Of a stretch of DNA of 64,000 nt, positions 56,911 through 64,000 are shown one piece after another. This stretch comes from JBBRCX01 sp038204465 (lineage in GTDB: Bacteria > Planctomycetota > Phycisphaerae > Tepidisphaerales > Tepidisphaeraceae), in the NCBI GenBank assembly GCA_038204465.1, contig JBBRCX010000007.1, forward strand, positions 1-64,000. Reading direction: 5' to 3'. The notes under the pieces are model-generated. The model was not told the origin of the DNA. It made no database searches and saw nothing but the letters and a program-made list of their open reading frames with translations. Position numbers and translations under genes: made by a program. Numbering within the stretch: position 1 is the first letter of the stretch; every line of letters begins with the position of its first letter.

Positions 56911-58365
56911 TTAGCGGCGGTTGTTGTTCGAGGGCGCATAGTTGCGGTCATACAGGAAGCCGAAGCCGTAAGTCATTCTAAACCCACCGCGTACAGCCGC
57001 GAGGAACGGGGCCAGGAAATTGGTACCCACGTCCACGACGTCATAGGGCTTGAGGAATACGTCGGGCTGGGTACCCGCGAAGATTTTGTCGAGGTCCACC
57101 CGGACGAAGACTTCGCGGTTGGGCCCGAGGCGGCGGATGATGTCGGTCCGTTGCGGGATCGCGAGGCCGTCGAGCATGCGTGCCGCGATGACCGCCTGTT
57201 TCAGCGTGATACTCCGGCCGTTGAGGCTGTATGCGCCCGGGCTGGTGATGTGACCTCCCATATAGTATTCGCCGGTCGTGAGGGGCGCGACGATGATCGT
57301 GTCGCGGGCCAGGATCGGGATGTTGTACTTCAGGCGTCCGCGCTGGCGCAGGTCGAGCATTGGGATTCGGATAACGCGCAGGTTCTTCGGCTCGGGGAGC
57401 TCGTTGAACTCGAACGTCGCCCCGGGAGCGCGTGCCGGCGTTGCCTCGGTCCCATTGGCGGTAACGCCGGCGCGATTGGTGTCCTCGGCGGCACGCTCCA
57501 TGGTTCGGTTCGTAGCATCGCCACCTGTCCGCGGAGGTGAGACGGCGCCTGGCGCCATGTCATCACCGGCATCGGCGGGAGCCTGCATCATCTGCAGCGG
57601 ATGATTGGCATGGGTGCGGGCGTCGGACCGCGGCGCAAATTCGTCCGGAGCGACGGCGGGCACCGTTGTCGGACGCGACATTCCGGTGGTCGGCTCGGTT
57701 GTCGGCCGCCGGCGATCGGTCCGCCGGAGGATGTAGACGGTTTCGATCAGAGGGGAGGTGGTATCACCCGCGAGGGTGATCGCGTCGAGAAGCCGGAAGT
57801 CGGATTGCAGGATCTGATAAGCTCCGGGCCTGGTGATCTGCCCGAGGATATTAAACGCGCGGCCGCGCGCTTCGACGACGGCCACCGACACGACCGCCTT
57901 CTGGATGATTCCGGCGGTGCGGTAGGCGTCGACAATCATCTGCTCGAGATCAATCTCCGTAGCGCCCTCGGCGTGGATCGGGCCGATGTACGGAAGACTG
58001 ATATTGCCGCTTTCGCTGACGCGAATCTGTTTGACCGTCTCGACACCGGCGCCCTGAAGATCGCTGATGGAGACGCTCAATTGATCGTTGGGGCTGATGA
58101 GGTAGTCAGCGCTGTTCGCCTGCGCCTCTTCCGGCCCAGGGTCGACGGCGTTGGCGAAGCGCTCATCGGGCTCCTCGATAGACGGATCGATGTTGTCGAG
58201 AATCCGAACGACCAGAGGGTCCGGCTTCCATCGTCCAACCTCGCCCGGATCAAAGAAGCTCTTGGTTTCGCAGCCGGCGAGCATGCCGAATGAGCCGAAA
58301 AGCAGAGCACAAGCGGCGGCCGCTTTGATTGTTTTCGCGATAGTGTCGAAAGCCGAGAGACGCAA
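56911..58365 (-). CDS. Wza-like polysaccharide export lipoprotein
   Basis: 484 residues from a TTG with AAAGGAGCG upstream. The signal peptide and lipobox MLAGC anchor it in the outer membrane. The Poly_export domain (SPNDQLSVSISDLQGAGVET) and two SLBB-type segments (KNLRVIRIPM and GEYYMGGHITSPGAYSL) follow. A Thr/Pro/Ala-rich insert of about 110 residues (about 240-345) lies between them and is longer than usual. It forms the outer-membrane export channel for the polymer made at this locus. Confidence 0.9.
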   Translation of the reverse strand: MRLSAFDTIAKTIKAAAACALLFGSFGMLAGCETKSFFDPGEVGRWKPDPLVVRILDNIDPSIEEPDERFANAVDPGPEEAQANSADYLISPNDQLSVSISDLQGAGVETVKQIRVSESGNISLPYIGPIHAEGATEIDLEQMIVDAYRTAGIIQKAVVSVAVVEARGRAFNILGQITRPGAYQILQSDFRLLDAITLAGDTTSPLIETVYILRRTDRRRPTTEPTTGMSRPTTVPAVAPDEFAPRSDARTHANHPLQMMQAPADAGDDMAPGAVSPPRTGGDATNRTMERAAEDTNRAGVTANGTEATPARAPGATFEFNELPEPKNLRVIRIPMLDLRQRGRLKYNIPILARDTIIVAPLTTGEYYMGGHITSPGAYSLNGRSITLKQAVIAARMLDGLAIPQRTDIIRRLGPNREVFVRVDLDKIFAGTQPDVFLKPYDVVDVGTNFLAPFLAAVRGGFRMTYGFGFLYDRNYAPSNNNRR

Positions 58366-58395
58366 GACGCGCTCCTTTCAATAAGCCAGGGGTTT

Positions 58396-58423
58396 CGATG
58401 CCCGGGTCAGACCCGCGGCATCG
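58396..58423 (-). promoter_or_regulatory. Leader hairpin of the export gene
   Basis: CGATGCCCGGGTC and GACCCGCGGCATCG form a stem of about 12 pairs around a single A. It lies about 30 bases upstream of the ribosome-binding site of the export gene on the minus strand. It could be a 5' regulatory structure or a REP-like element. The rest of the 357-base gap up to 58723 shows no gene. Confidence 0.45.
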
Positions 58424-58722
58424 GCAGCGGTTTGCCGCCAGACATGGCACAGGGCGAAATTCTTATCGACGGGCCGGGAAGCCAGGCAGCAAAAATCCGG
58501 CAGCGACAACTCCTTTTCACGGGACAAGATGCCTCCCGCGCCGCCTTCCAGTTCCCCCCAAACTCCTCCGTGACGGTGCACAGAGCGAAGTACTCTAGAA
58601 GCTTCAGGGAGGATTGCAAGAACGTGTTTACCCCACCGGGTGTGGAATTGCCACAATACCGGGCGAGGCGCCCCGGCGGGTTCGCACCCTCCACTTAAAC
58701 CGAATAAGCTCCTCAGCTTCTG

Positions 58723-59785
58723 ATGCGCGCGTGGTCCGGTAACATGCCCAACCTTCAGGCCGAACCTCGTCGCCGACCTGCGTTGCTTCGATTCACGATT
58801 CTTGGTCCTCTCTATTTTGCGCTGCTGGCAATGGGGGTATTCGCGAGGGTCCTGCTGCAGAGCGGCGAGCAGGTGCTGGGTCTTGCGGGCGAGGACCTGA
58901 ACCTGATGATCCTGCCTTTCCGGCAGTTCGGGTTTGGGCAGATGCTTCAGGGGCATCTTCCGCTCTGGAACCCGCATAATCTGTGCGGAACTCCATTTTT
59001 TGCCAACTTCCAGTCTGCGCTGCTGTATCCGCCAAACTGGGTGCATCTGCTGCTTCCGCTGGCGGCGGCAACCAACTGGAGCATCGTTCTCGAGTTCATA
59101 CTGGCCGGCTGGTTCACTTCGCTCTGGTGCAGGGGGCGCGGCCTGAGCATTCCCGCCTCCTTGCTGGCGGGAACGGCATACATGTTCTGCGGCCCTTTCC
59201 TTCTTCATATGTACGCGGGACATCTTGCGATGATCTCGGCGATGGCCTGGACGCCGCTGATCTTCCGCGCGGCTGACGTCGCATTTGAGCGTCCGACATT
59301 ACGCTGGACGCTTGTTGGAGCCTTGGCGGTTTCGATGTCGATCTTCGCGGGGCATCCGCAGAGCGTCTATTACACCGCGCTCGCGGTGGGGCTGTACACG
59401 CTGTTGCAGATCGGCATGGCGCTTCGGCGGCGGCAGGGAACGTCGTGTCTCCGCGCGGTCGTGTTCCTGACGGCGATTTATGTCGGCGGTGCAATGCTCG
59501 CGGCGATGCAATTGCTGGCGGGACTGCAGGCCGTGGATGAATCCGCGCGCGGACACGGGGTAAGCTGGAGGTTCGCTTCGGCGGGCTCACTGCCGCCGGA
59601 GAATCTTGTCACGCTGGTGACGCCGCACTTCTTCGGCGGCGCAGAGGGAGTGCCGCCTTTCGGTCGCGAGATCTACTGGGAGGTGTCGCTGTACGTCGGG
59701 GCGATCTGTCTCGCGCTGGGCGTCTATGGAGCGCTCCGCGGGCAGCGCGGCGCGCGACGCTTTTCGACTTCTATTCTGGTTGTGT
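58723..59785 (+). pseudogene. YfhO-like membrane protein gene, cut short by an IS110 insertion
   Basis: From ATG 58723 (residues about 1-350) it reads an integral membrane protein with helices such as GPLYFALLAMGVFARVLL, WSIVLEFILAGWF and AVVFLTAIYVGGAML. It has motifs of the YfhO family (LPLWNPHNLCGTPFFANFQS, ILPFRQF). The normal family length is 700-850 residues. The frame leaves the family at about 59785 where the IS element starts, and no rest is found downstream. Confidence 0.75.
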
Positions 59786-59826
59786 GCTTGTATGTTCAAA
59801 ATACCATCAAAACGTTCTACTACGCC

Positions 59827-59993
59827 TCGTCGTGTTCGTGTGACGACGAGCGCAGCGAGGAGTCATGCGAACACGACGACCGGCCCACGACCGATCGTGT
59901 CTCGGCCTGCAACGGCCGTCGCGAAGCGTGGTCCAAGCCAGTCTCGTGTCACTTCGCCCGAACAGCCGACTGAGCCGTCCCGATCTGTCGGGA
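59827..59993 (+). ncRNA. Candidate bridge-RNA region of the IS110 element
   Basis: The non-coding left end of IS110-family elements is known to encode a bridge RNA. Here a 12-base stem (59827-59838 with 59868-59879, TCGTCGTGTTCG and complement) encloses a smaller GAC/GTC helix. A second hairpin (TCCCGA/TCGGGA, 59978-59993) lies closer to the gene. The exact RNA ends and target/donor loops cannot be derived from one copy. Confidence 0.35.
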
Positions 59994-60025
59994 TACGCTC
60001 GCATTTGCAAGGCAGGGATGCTCGC

Positions 60026-61006
60026 ATGACGCAACTTTCTTCTCAACCCGTTTCTTCCTTGTTCGTCGGTATCGACGTCGCCAAGGACAAGCTCGATCTG
60101 GCGCGTTCTGATTCCCGCGAACTGCTGACTTTTCCCAACGATCAGCCGGGTGTCCGCCGCATCGTTGAGTTGCTTGGGGCGGTTTTGCCCAACTGCATCG
60201 TGATCGAATCGACCGGCGGTCTGGAGCGGCCGCTGCTGGACGCGTTGCTCGATGCCGGCCTTTCGGTTGCGCTGGTCAATCCCGGCCGGGTGCGATACTT
60301 CGCAATCGGCTGCGGCATCCTGGCCAAGACCGATCCCATCGATGCCTCGGTGCTGATGAAGTTCGCCCAATTGGCCGGACCGCGGCTGGCGCAGAAACGC
60401 TCAGCAAATCAGGCCGAACTCGACGCACTGATCACCTGCCGCAGACAGCTGGCCACGACCCGGGTCCAGCAAGTGAACTGCAGGCTGAGCACCCGCAGCA
60501 AAAGCGCCGTCAAGTCCATCGACGCCATCCTGGCGGCGCTGGACAAGCAGATCGATTCGCTGGACAAACAGATCCGCCAGCTCATCGACTCCGACGACGA
60601 CTTCAAACACCTGGATCGACAACTGCGATCGGTCCCAGGCGTCGGCCCGGTGCTCAGCTCCACGCTCATTGCAGAACTCCATGAACTGGGCGACACCGAC
60701 CGCCGCGAGATCGGCGCCCTGGTCGGCGTCGCTCCGTTCAATCACGACTCTGGTGCATTCAAAGGCAAACGATCCATCCGTGGCGGTCGCACCCAGGTCC
60801 GCTGCGTTCTGTACATGGCCGCTCTTGCCGCCATGCGTTGCAATCCGGTGCTGCGCCGGTTCGCCCAGCGCCTTGGCAAAAGCGGTAAATCGTCGAAAGT
60901 GATCATCGTTGCCTGCATGAGAAAACTGTTGACCCTGCTCAACGCCATGGTCCGCGACAACCTCATGTGGTCTGAACTCAACGTCGTAAAAACCCTTGAC
61001 CTTTAA
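60026..61006 (+). CDS. IS110-family transposase
   Basis: 326 residues from ATG 60026 with AGGGA upstream. The RuvC-like DEDD domain is visible: FVGIDVAKDKLDLA, CIVIESTGGLERPLLDAL and AKTDPIDASVLMKF. The C-terminal Tnp_IS110 domain has LRSVPGVGPVLSSTLIAEL and APFNHDSGAFKGKRSI, with the catalytic Ser in DSGAFKG. It cuts and joins the element using the bridge RNA for target choice. No sign of decay. Confidence 0.93.
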   Translation: MTQLSSQPVSSLFVGIDVAKDKLDLARSDSRELLTFPNDQPGVRRIVELLGAVLPNCIVIESTGGLERPLLDALLDAGLSVALVNPGRVRYFAIGCGILAKTDPIDASVLMKFAQLAGPRLAQKRSANQAELDALITCRRQLATTRVQQVNCRLSTRSKSAVKSIDAILAALDKQIDSLDKQIRQLIDSDDDFKHLDRQLRSVPGVGPVLSSTLIAELHELGDTDRREIGALVGVAPFNHDSGAFKGKRSIRGGRTQVRCVLYMAALAAMRCNPVLRRFAQRLGKSGKSSKVIIVACMRKLLTLLNAMVRDNLMWSELNVVKTLDL

Positions 61007-61101
61007 CACAGCCGCTTTGCGGTAAAACCTTCGCGGTGAGCAGAGCGATGCGGAAACGCACAATTGCCCCCCCTCTGACGAGACTTTCTGGAGCCCACGA
61101 T

Positions 61102-61200
61102 ATGAGTGATACCCATCATCCAAGCGCGCTTGAAGATTACCTGTTCGATCTTCGCGGCTATCTTGTCCTGAAGAACGCCGTCGACGCGAAGCACGTGGCC
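61102..61200 (+). pseudogene. Second truncated PhyH-like 5' end
   Basis: ATG 61102, with GGAG upstream, starts SALEDYLFDLRGYLVLKN then AVDAKHVA, the N-terminal part of a PhyH dioxygenase. It stops matching at about residue 33, directly at the end of the convergent SDR gene (61202). The rest of the gene, including the metal ligands, is absent. A remnant with a good start, like the one at 13043. Confidence 0.5.
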
Positions 61201-61201
61201 A

Positions 61202-62002
61202 TCAGATCAACTGCTTCGTTGGCCGCACGCGAATCTCCACAACGTCGCAACGCGGCGGGAGCGTCAGACAGAAGTAAACGCATTGCGCGATGTCTTCCGG
61301 CTTGAGGAGCTCGTGCGACTGCTCCTTCTGCCGCTGCTGAGAGGTATCCATCCCGACCATCGGCGTGCCCACCAGTCCTGGTTCGATCAGCGTCAGGCGG
61401 ATGTTCTCCTTGTTGATCTGCTTGCGCAGCGATTCACTGAAGCCCTGGATCGCCGCCTTTGTCGCGACGTAAATATCGCTTCCTTCTTCGCGCAGGTCCG
61501 CGCTCATCGAGCCCACGTTGACAACATGTCCGCCGCCGCGCTTCCGCATCCGGTCGATCGCCTCACGGCAGCACGCGAGGTAGCCGAGCAGATTCGCGTT
61601 CAGGCCATACTGCCAGTCGTCCCACCCTTTCTCGAAAATGCTGCCGGCAGTGACTGCGGCATTGTTGATGAGGATGTCGACCCCGCCCAGCTTCCGGTCC
61701 GCTTCCGCGAACACGCGCTTGACGTCGTGTTCCTTCGTTTGATCGGCGGTCAGTCCATGCGCTTCGCCGCCAGCCCGGCGAATGTCGCCAAGGGCAGGCT
61801 CTAAGTCTTTCTCATCGCGTCCATAGATCAGCACCTTCGCGCCCTTGGATGCCAGCAGTATTGCCGTGGCCCGGCCGATACCCGTGGCGCCGCCAGTGAC
61901 GACAACCGCTTTGCCGGCGAGATTCGCGGCGCCTTCGCCACCCGAAGACGGCATGGGAGAAGTATGGGCGGTGAGTGTCGGGGTCGATGCGCTGCGTGAC
62001 AT
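61202..62002 (-). CDS. Short-chain dehydrogenase/reductase
   Basis: 266 residues from the ATG at 62002, with GGAGG seven bases upstream. Classical SDR: cofactor loop TGGATGIG, ILINNAAVT, catalytic Ser in VGSMSADL and Tyr/Lys in YVATK. The first 27 residues are a Ser/Pro-rich extension. The product is likely an NAD(P)(H)-dependent oxidoreductase of unknown substrate. Its 3' end meets the PhyH remnant. Confidence 0.88.
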   Translation of the reverse strand: MSRSASTPTLTAHTSPMPSSGGEGAANLAGKAVVVTGGATGIGRATAILLASKGAKVLIYGRDEKDLEPALGDIRRAGGEAHGLTADQTKEHDVKRVFAEADRKLGGVDILINNAAVTAGSIFEKGWDDWQYGLNANLLGYLACCREAIDRMRKRGGGHVVNVGSMSADLREEGSDIYVATKAAIQGFSESLRKQINKENIRLTLIEPGLVGTPMVGMDTSQQRQKEQSHELLKPEDIAQCVYFCLTLPPRCDVVEIRVRPTKQLI

Positions 62003-62049
62003 TGTTTCCTCCGGGCTATTGGAGAGCCATCTAACCGGCAAAATTCACG

Positions 62050-62394
62050 TCAGGGCAACTCTGAAAATTTTCGGGGAAAGATCGTCTTAGCAAGAGAAAG
62101 CAGGAGGAAAACCATAGCCAAGGCGTTTAAGATCAGTCCGATCAGCCCAAGCCACCACAAGCGCCGTCGTTGCGCGACCGCGACAATGCCACACGCCAAC
62201 CCTGCGACGGGGACAACGAACGCCTGAATGAGCATAACCCACTGAAGAGGAATCGAGTTCGTTATCGCATAAAGCCGGGTGTATACCACGGCGAGGTCGG
62301 GCGCGACCGCCAAGCCCAGCAAAAGTGAGCTCAGAGCTGCCAGAGAGAACCGGTTCGCCCGCGTCTCTCGGGCATAAACTGGGTCCTCGATCAT
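62050..62394 (-). CDS. Small three-helix membrane protein
   Basis: 114 residues with hydrophobic segments at about 18-34, 48-73 and 78-101. Loops are short and basic (RRRLWW). It follows the SDR upstream on the same strand with a 47-base gap. The helix pattern is like DUF4190-type small membrane proteins; not a firm match. Confidence 0.6.
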   Translation of the reverse strand: MIEDPVYARETRANRFSLAALSSLLLGLAVAPDLAVVYTRLYAITNSIPLQWVMLIQAFVVPVAGLACGIVAVAQRRRLWWLGLIGLILNALAMVFLLLSLAKTIFPRKFSELP

Positions 62395-62627
62395 CGATCG
62401 TCACGCTTTCGGGCAACCGCCTGCTCGAATCTTCTTCTGAAACTAATTCTTCACCGCGTGCCGCCAGGCGAGGTTGATATTGAGCAGATCAGGGTTGTGG
62501 CCGGTTTTAGACTTCTTATGCTCAGCCATCTCGGGCGCAGCGACGGTTCGCTCGCGGTCGCGTAGAGTGCGTACTTCCGGAACAGAGCAGCGACGCCGCG
62601 CGGAGGAGCTTGCTGGCGCGAGATCCA

Positions 62628-62969
62628 TCACATCTTGAAGAGTGCTTCAATCTTCGCGGCGCAGATGAAATCGTTCTCGGAGAGACCGCCGACTGAGTGC
62701 GTGCTGTAGCGCACGCGGCACTTGTTGTAGCTGGCCTCCAGGTCCGGATGGTGATCCTCGCGATGCGAAATCCACGCCGTCGCGTTCACGAAGGCCATCG
62801 TCTCGTGATAATTCTTGAATGAGAACGTCTTGGAGATCTCGCCGCCCTGCCGCTTCCAGCCGGGGATCTGCTTGAGCAGCTTGGCAGCCTGCGCGTCCTC
62901 GACGCGCGCCGCGCCGCCCCCTGATTTCGATGACTTCTGCGCCAACCCGCGTGAGGTTTCTTTCGCCAT
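62628..62969 (-). CDS. phhB: 4a-hydroxytetrahydrobiopterin dehydratase (pterin carbinolamine dehydratase)
   Basis: 113 residues, with AAGGAG upstream of the ATG. It dehydrates 4a-hydroxy-tetrahydrobiopterin and may act with aromatic amino acid hydroxylases. The diagnostic motif is SHREDHHPDLEASYNKCRVRY, with three His. The Lys/Ser-rich start is an extension of about 25 residues. No hydroxylase gene is nearby. Confidence 0.93.
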   Translation of the reverse strand: MAKETSRGLAQKSSKSGGGAARVEDAQAAKLLKQIPGWKRQGGEISKTFSFKNYHETMAFVNATAWISHREDHHPDLEASYNKCRVRYSTHSVGGLSENDFICAAKIEALFKM

Positions 62970-63051
62970 GATTTGACTCCTTCGCCGTCATTATACTTCC
63001 GCAGGCGCACCAACTGCTGAACATCCCACAGAATTCCGGTATGACGGTCGC

Positions 63052-63846
63052 ATGCGCTGGGTCATTGGCGACATCCACGGCCTGCTCGCTCCTTTGCGGG
63101 CGCTTCTGGACCAGATCAGCCGCCGCGATTCAGCCCCGCGATTCTTGTTCGTCGGCGACTATGTCAACCGCGGCCCCGACAGCAAGGGTGTGATCGATCT
63201 CCTGCTCTCATTGACCGATGCGCATTTCGTCCGCGGCAACCACGATGATGTATTCGACTTCCTCCTGAACGGTCAGTGCTACTGTGACCACCCGCTCGTC
63301 TCAGAACCGCTGCCCGTCTTCCGCTGGTTCGCGCAGCACGGATTGATTCATACGCTTACGAGCTATGGCGTCGCCCTGACCGAGGTTGAAGGACTGCTCG
63401 AGAATCCCTCGGAGCCGCGGATGCGGAGCCTGCTCCATGCGGTGCCGGCGTCGCATCGGCGGTTCATGCGCGAGTTGCCCGCCGTAATCGAACAGCCAGA
63501 CCTGTTCGTGGTTCACGGCAGCTACGCGCCGGACCAGCCGGATGATAACCTCGCGCGGCGCATTGATGCCGACGCGGCGCTGCGCTACGCCGCGCTGTGG
63601 GGCCGGTTCAGCGATGAGGTGACGCTCAAGAAGCATTGGTCGCGCACTGGGTACTTCGGTCACTCGCCCGTCCAGAATTATGGGAAGCTCGCGCGCGGCG
63701 CGCTCCCGATTCACAGCGAGAAGATTGTGCTTCTCGACACCGCCGCCGCGCTTATCCCAAGCGGCAGGCTCTCGGCCATCAATGCCGAAAACGGCGCACT
63801 GGTGCAGGTTGATCCTCGCGCACAGGTAGTAAAAGAAGGTGGGTGA
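63052..63846 (+). CDS. Serine/threonine-type metallophosphatase
   Basis: 264 residues. Calcineurin-like protein phosphatase of the PP2A/ApaH-like class: IGDIHGL, VGDYVNRGPDSKGV, VRGNHDDVFDFL and, further, LFVVHGSYAP with the expected His. GYFGHSPVQNY completes the metal set. It could dephosphorylate proteins or diadenosine polyphosphates; the substrate is not known. Confidence 0.88.
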   Translation: MRWVIGDIHGLLAPLRALLDQISRRDSAPRFLFVGDYVNRGPDSKGVIDLLLSLTDAHFVRGNHDDVFDFLLNGQCYCDHPLVSEPLPVFRWFAQHGLIHTLTSYGVALTEVEGLLENPSEPRMRSLLHAVPASHRRFMRELPAVIEQPDLFVVHGSYAPDQPDDNLARRIDADAALRYAALWGRFSDEVTLKKHWSRTGYFGHSPVQNYGKLARGALPIHSEKIVLLDTAAALIPSGRLSAINAENGALVQVDPRAQVVKEGG

Positions 63847-63860
63847 AGCGCAAAATCTGA

Positions 63861-63965
63861 ACCTCGGTTGCCACCGCCTCCATCACCGCGGTTCCGGAGC
63901 CAGCCGCGCTCGGCCTGCTCGGCCTCAGCAGCATGCTCTCGCTTCGCCGCAAGAGGCAAAGCTGA
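63861..63965 (+). pseudogene. Bodyless PEP-CTERM sorting tail
   Basis: A stretch of 34 codons, opened by a stop at 63858 and with no start. It ends AVPEPAALGLLGLSS then MLSLRRKRQS and a stop. This is a complete PEP-CTERM signal: the VPEP motif, a hydrophobic helix and a basic end. The preceding protein body is missing. It lies 14 bases after the phosphatase stop. It is the only such tail in the window and shows that the exosortase has targets in this genome. Confidence 0.65.
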
Positions 63966-64000
63966 ACCTCATCACCTCACTCGACTCCACTCCTACGGGC

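Larger units (their letters stand above)
59785..61040 (+). mobile_element. IS110-family insertion sequence (ends approximate)
   Basis: A single-gene element with a non-coding left end of about 240 bases and a short right end. IS110 elements have no terminal inverted repeats, so the boundaries are inferred from the broken YfhO-like gene on the left and the start of unrelated sequence on the right. The element is intact in its transposase. Confidence 0.7.

Noticed and set aside
58441..58622. Resemblance to a c-di-GMP (GEMM) riboswitch (GCACAGGGCGAA, then GGGAAGCCAGGC)
   Set aside because: Only short pieces match, the strand is opposite to the export gene, and the conserved GGGACGCAAAGCC pattern is not met.
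62443..62631. 62-residue minus-strand frame overlapping the dehydratase stop (GTGA)
   Set aside because: The overlap looks operon-like, but the product is Arg/Ser-rich with no family resemblance or ribosome-binding site.

Overview
The window is a high-GC bacterial chromosome segment that most likely comes from a planctomycete, probably of the Phycisphaerae. This placement is inferred from several signs. A secreted protease carries an N-terminal LESRTLLSA tag. A short protein has the CxYCGYDLR zinc ribbon. There is a DUF1501/DUF1800 pair, and an exosortase locus sits beside a PEP-CTERM tail. No rRNA is present to confirm it. One tRNA gene, tRNA-Glu(CTC), was found.

Layout. 1-2.9 kb: zinc-ribbon protein, decayed RHS remnant, and a SPASM protein whose radical-SAM core has lost its cysteines. 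2.9-12 kb: SurE, NAD(P)HX epimerase, tRNA-Glu, a subtilase, a multi-PAS histidine kinase and ScpB. 11-17.5 kb: a divergent AraC/PhyH pair, a truncated PhyH start, an SDR, an RsuA-type pseudouridine synthase, mannose-6-phosphate isomerase and a tRNA-binding protein. 17.6-21 kb: a sigma-54 activator and a frameshifted GGDEF gene. 20.8-32.8 kb: mostly housekeeping genes (bioD, bioA, an ECF sigma operon, a DUF62 protein, pcm, recG, a pilin-like protein, dgkA, two lipid or phosphoester enzymes, pgl).

32.9-39.3 kb holds a minus-strand cluster in the order prkA, small protein, membrane protein, yeaH, small protein, small protein, VOC protein, spoVR. This is the conserved PrkA-YeaH-SpoVR module with three related small PFVPF proteins interleaved. 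The middle one appears frameshifted. It is the best candidate here for an incompletely described system.

40-46.5 kb: a PepSY-like secreted protein, the DUF1501/DUF1800 pair, gpsA, a DUF2007-like protein and an isolated nuoB. 46.6-58.4 kb: an exopolysaccharide and protein-sorting locus with a methyltransferase-like protein, a tyrosine autokinase/chain-length regulator, a 1544-residue TPR protein, EpsI, an exosortase and an outer-membrane export lipoprotein. The expected roles are polymer assembly and export plus anchoring of PEP-CTERM proteins.

58.7-64 kb is scarred. A YfhO-like membrane gene is cut by an IS110-family element, a second truncated PhyH start follows, and then come an SDR, a small membrane protein, pterin carbinolamine dehydratase, a phosphatase and a PEP-CTERM tail without a body. 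Start codons given are my choice from ribosome-binding sites and family alignment. GTG and TTG starts are common.
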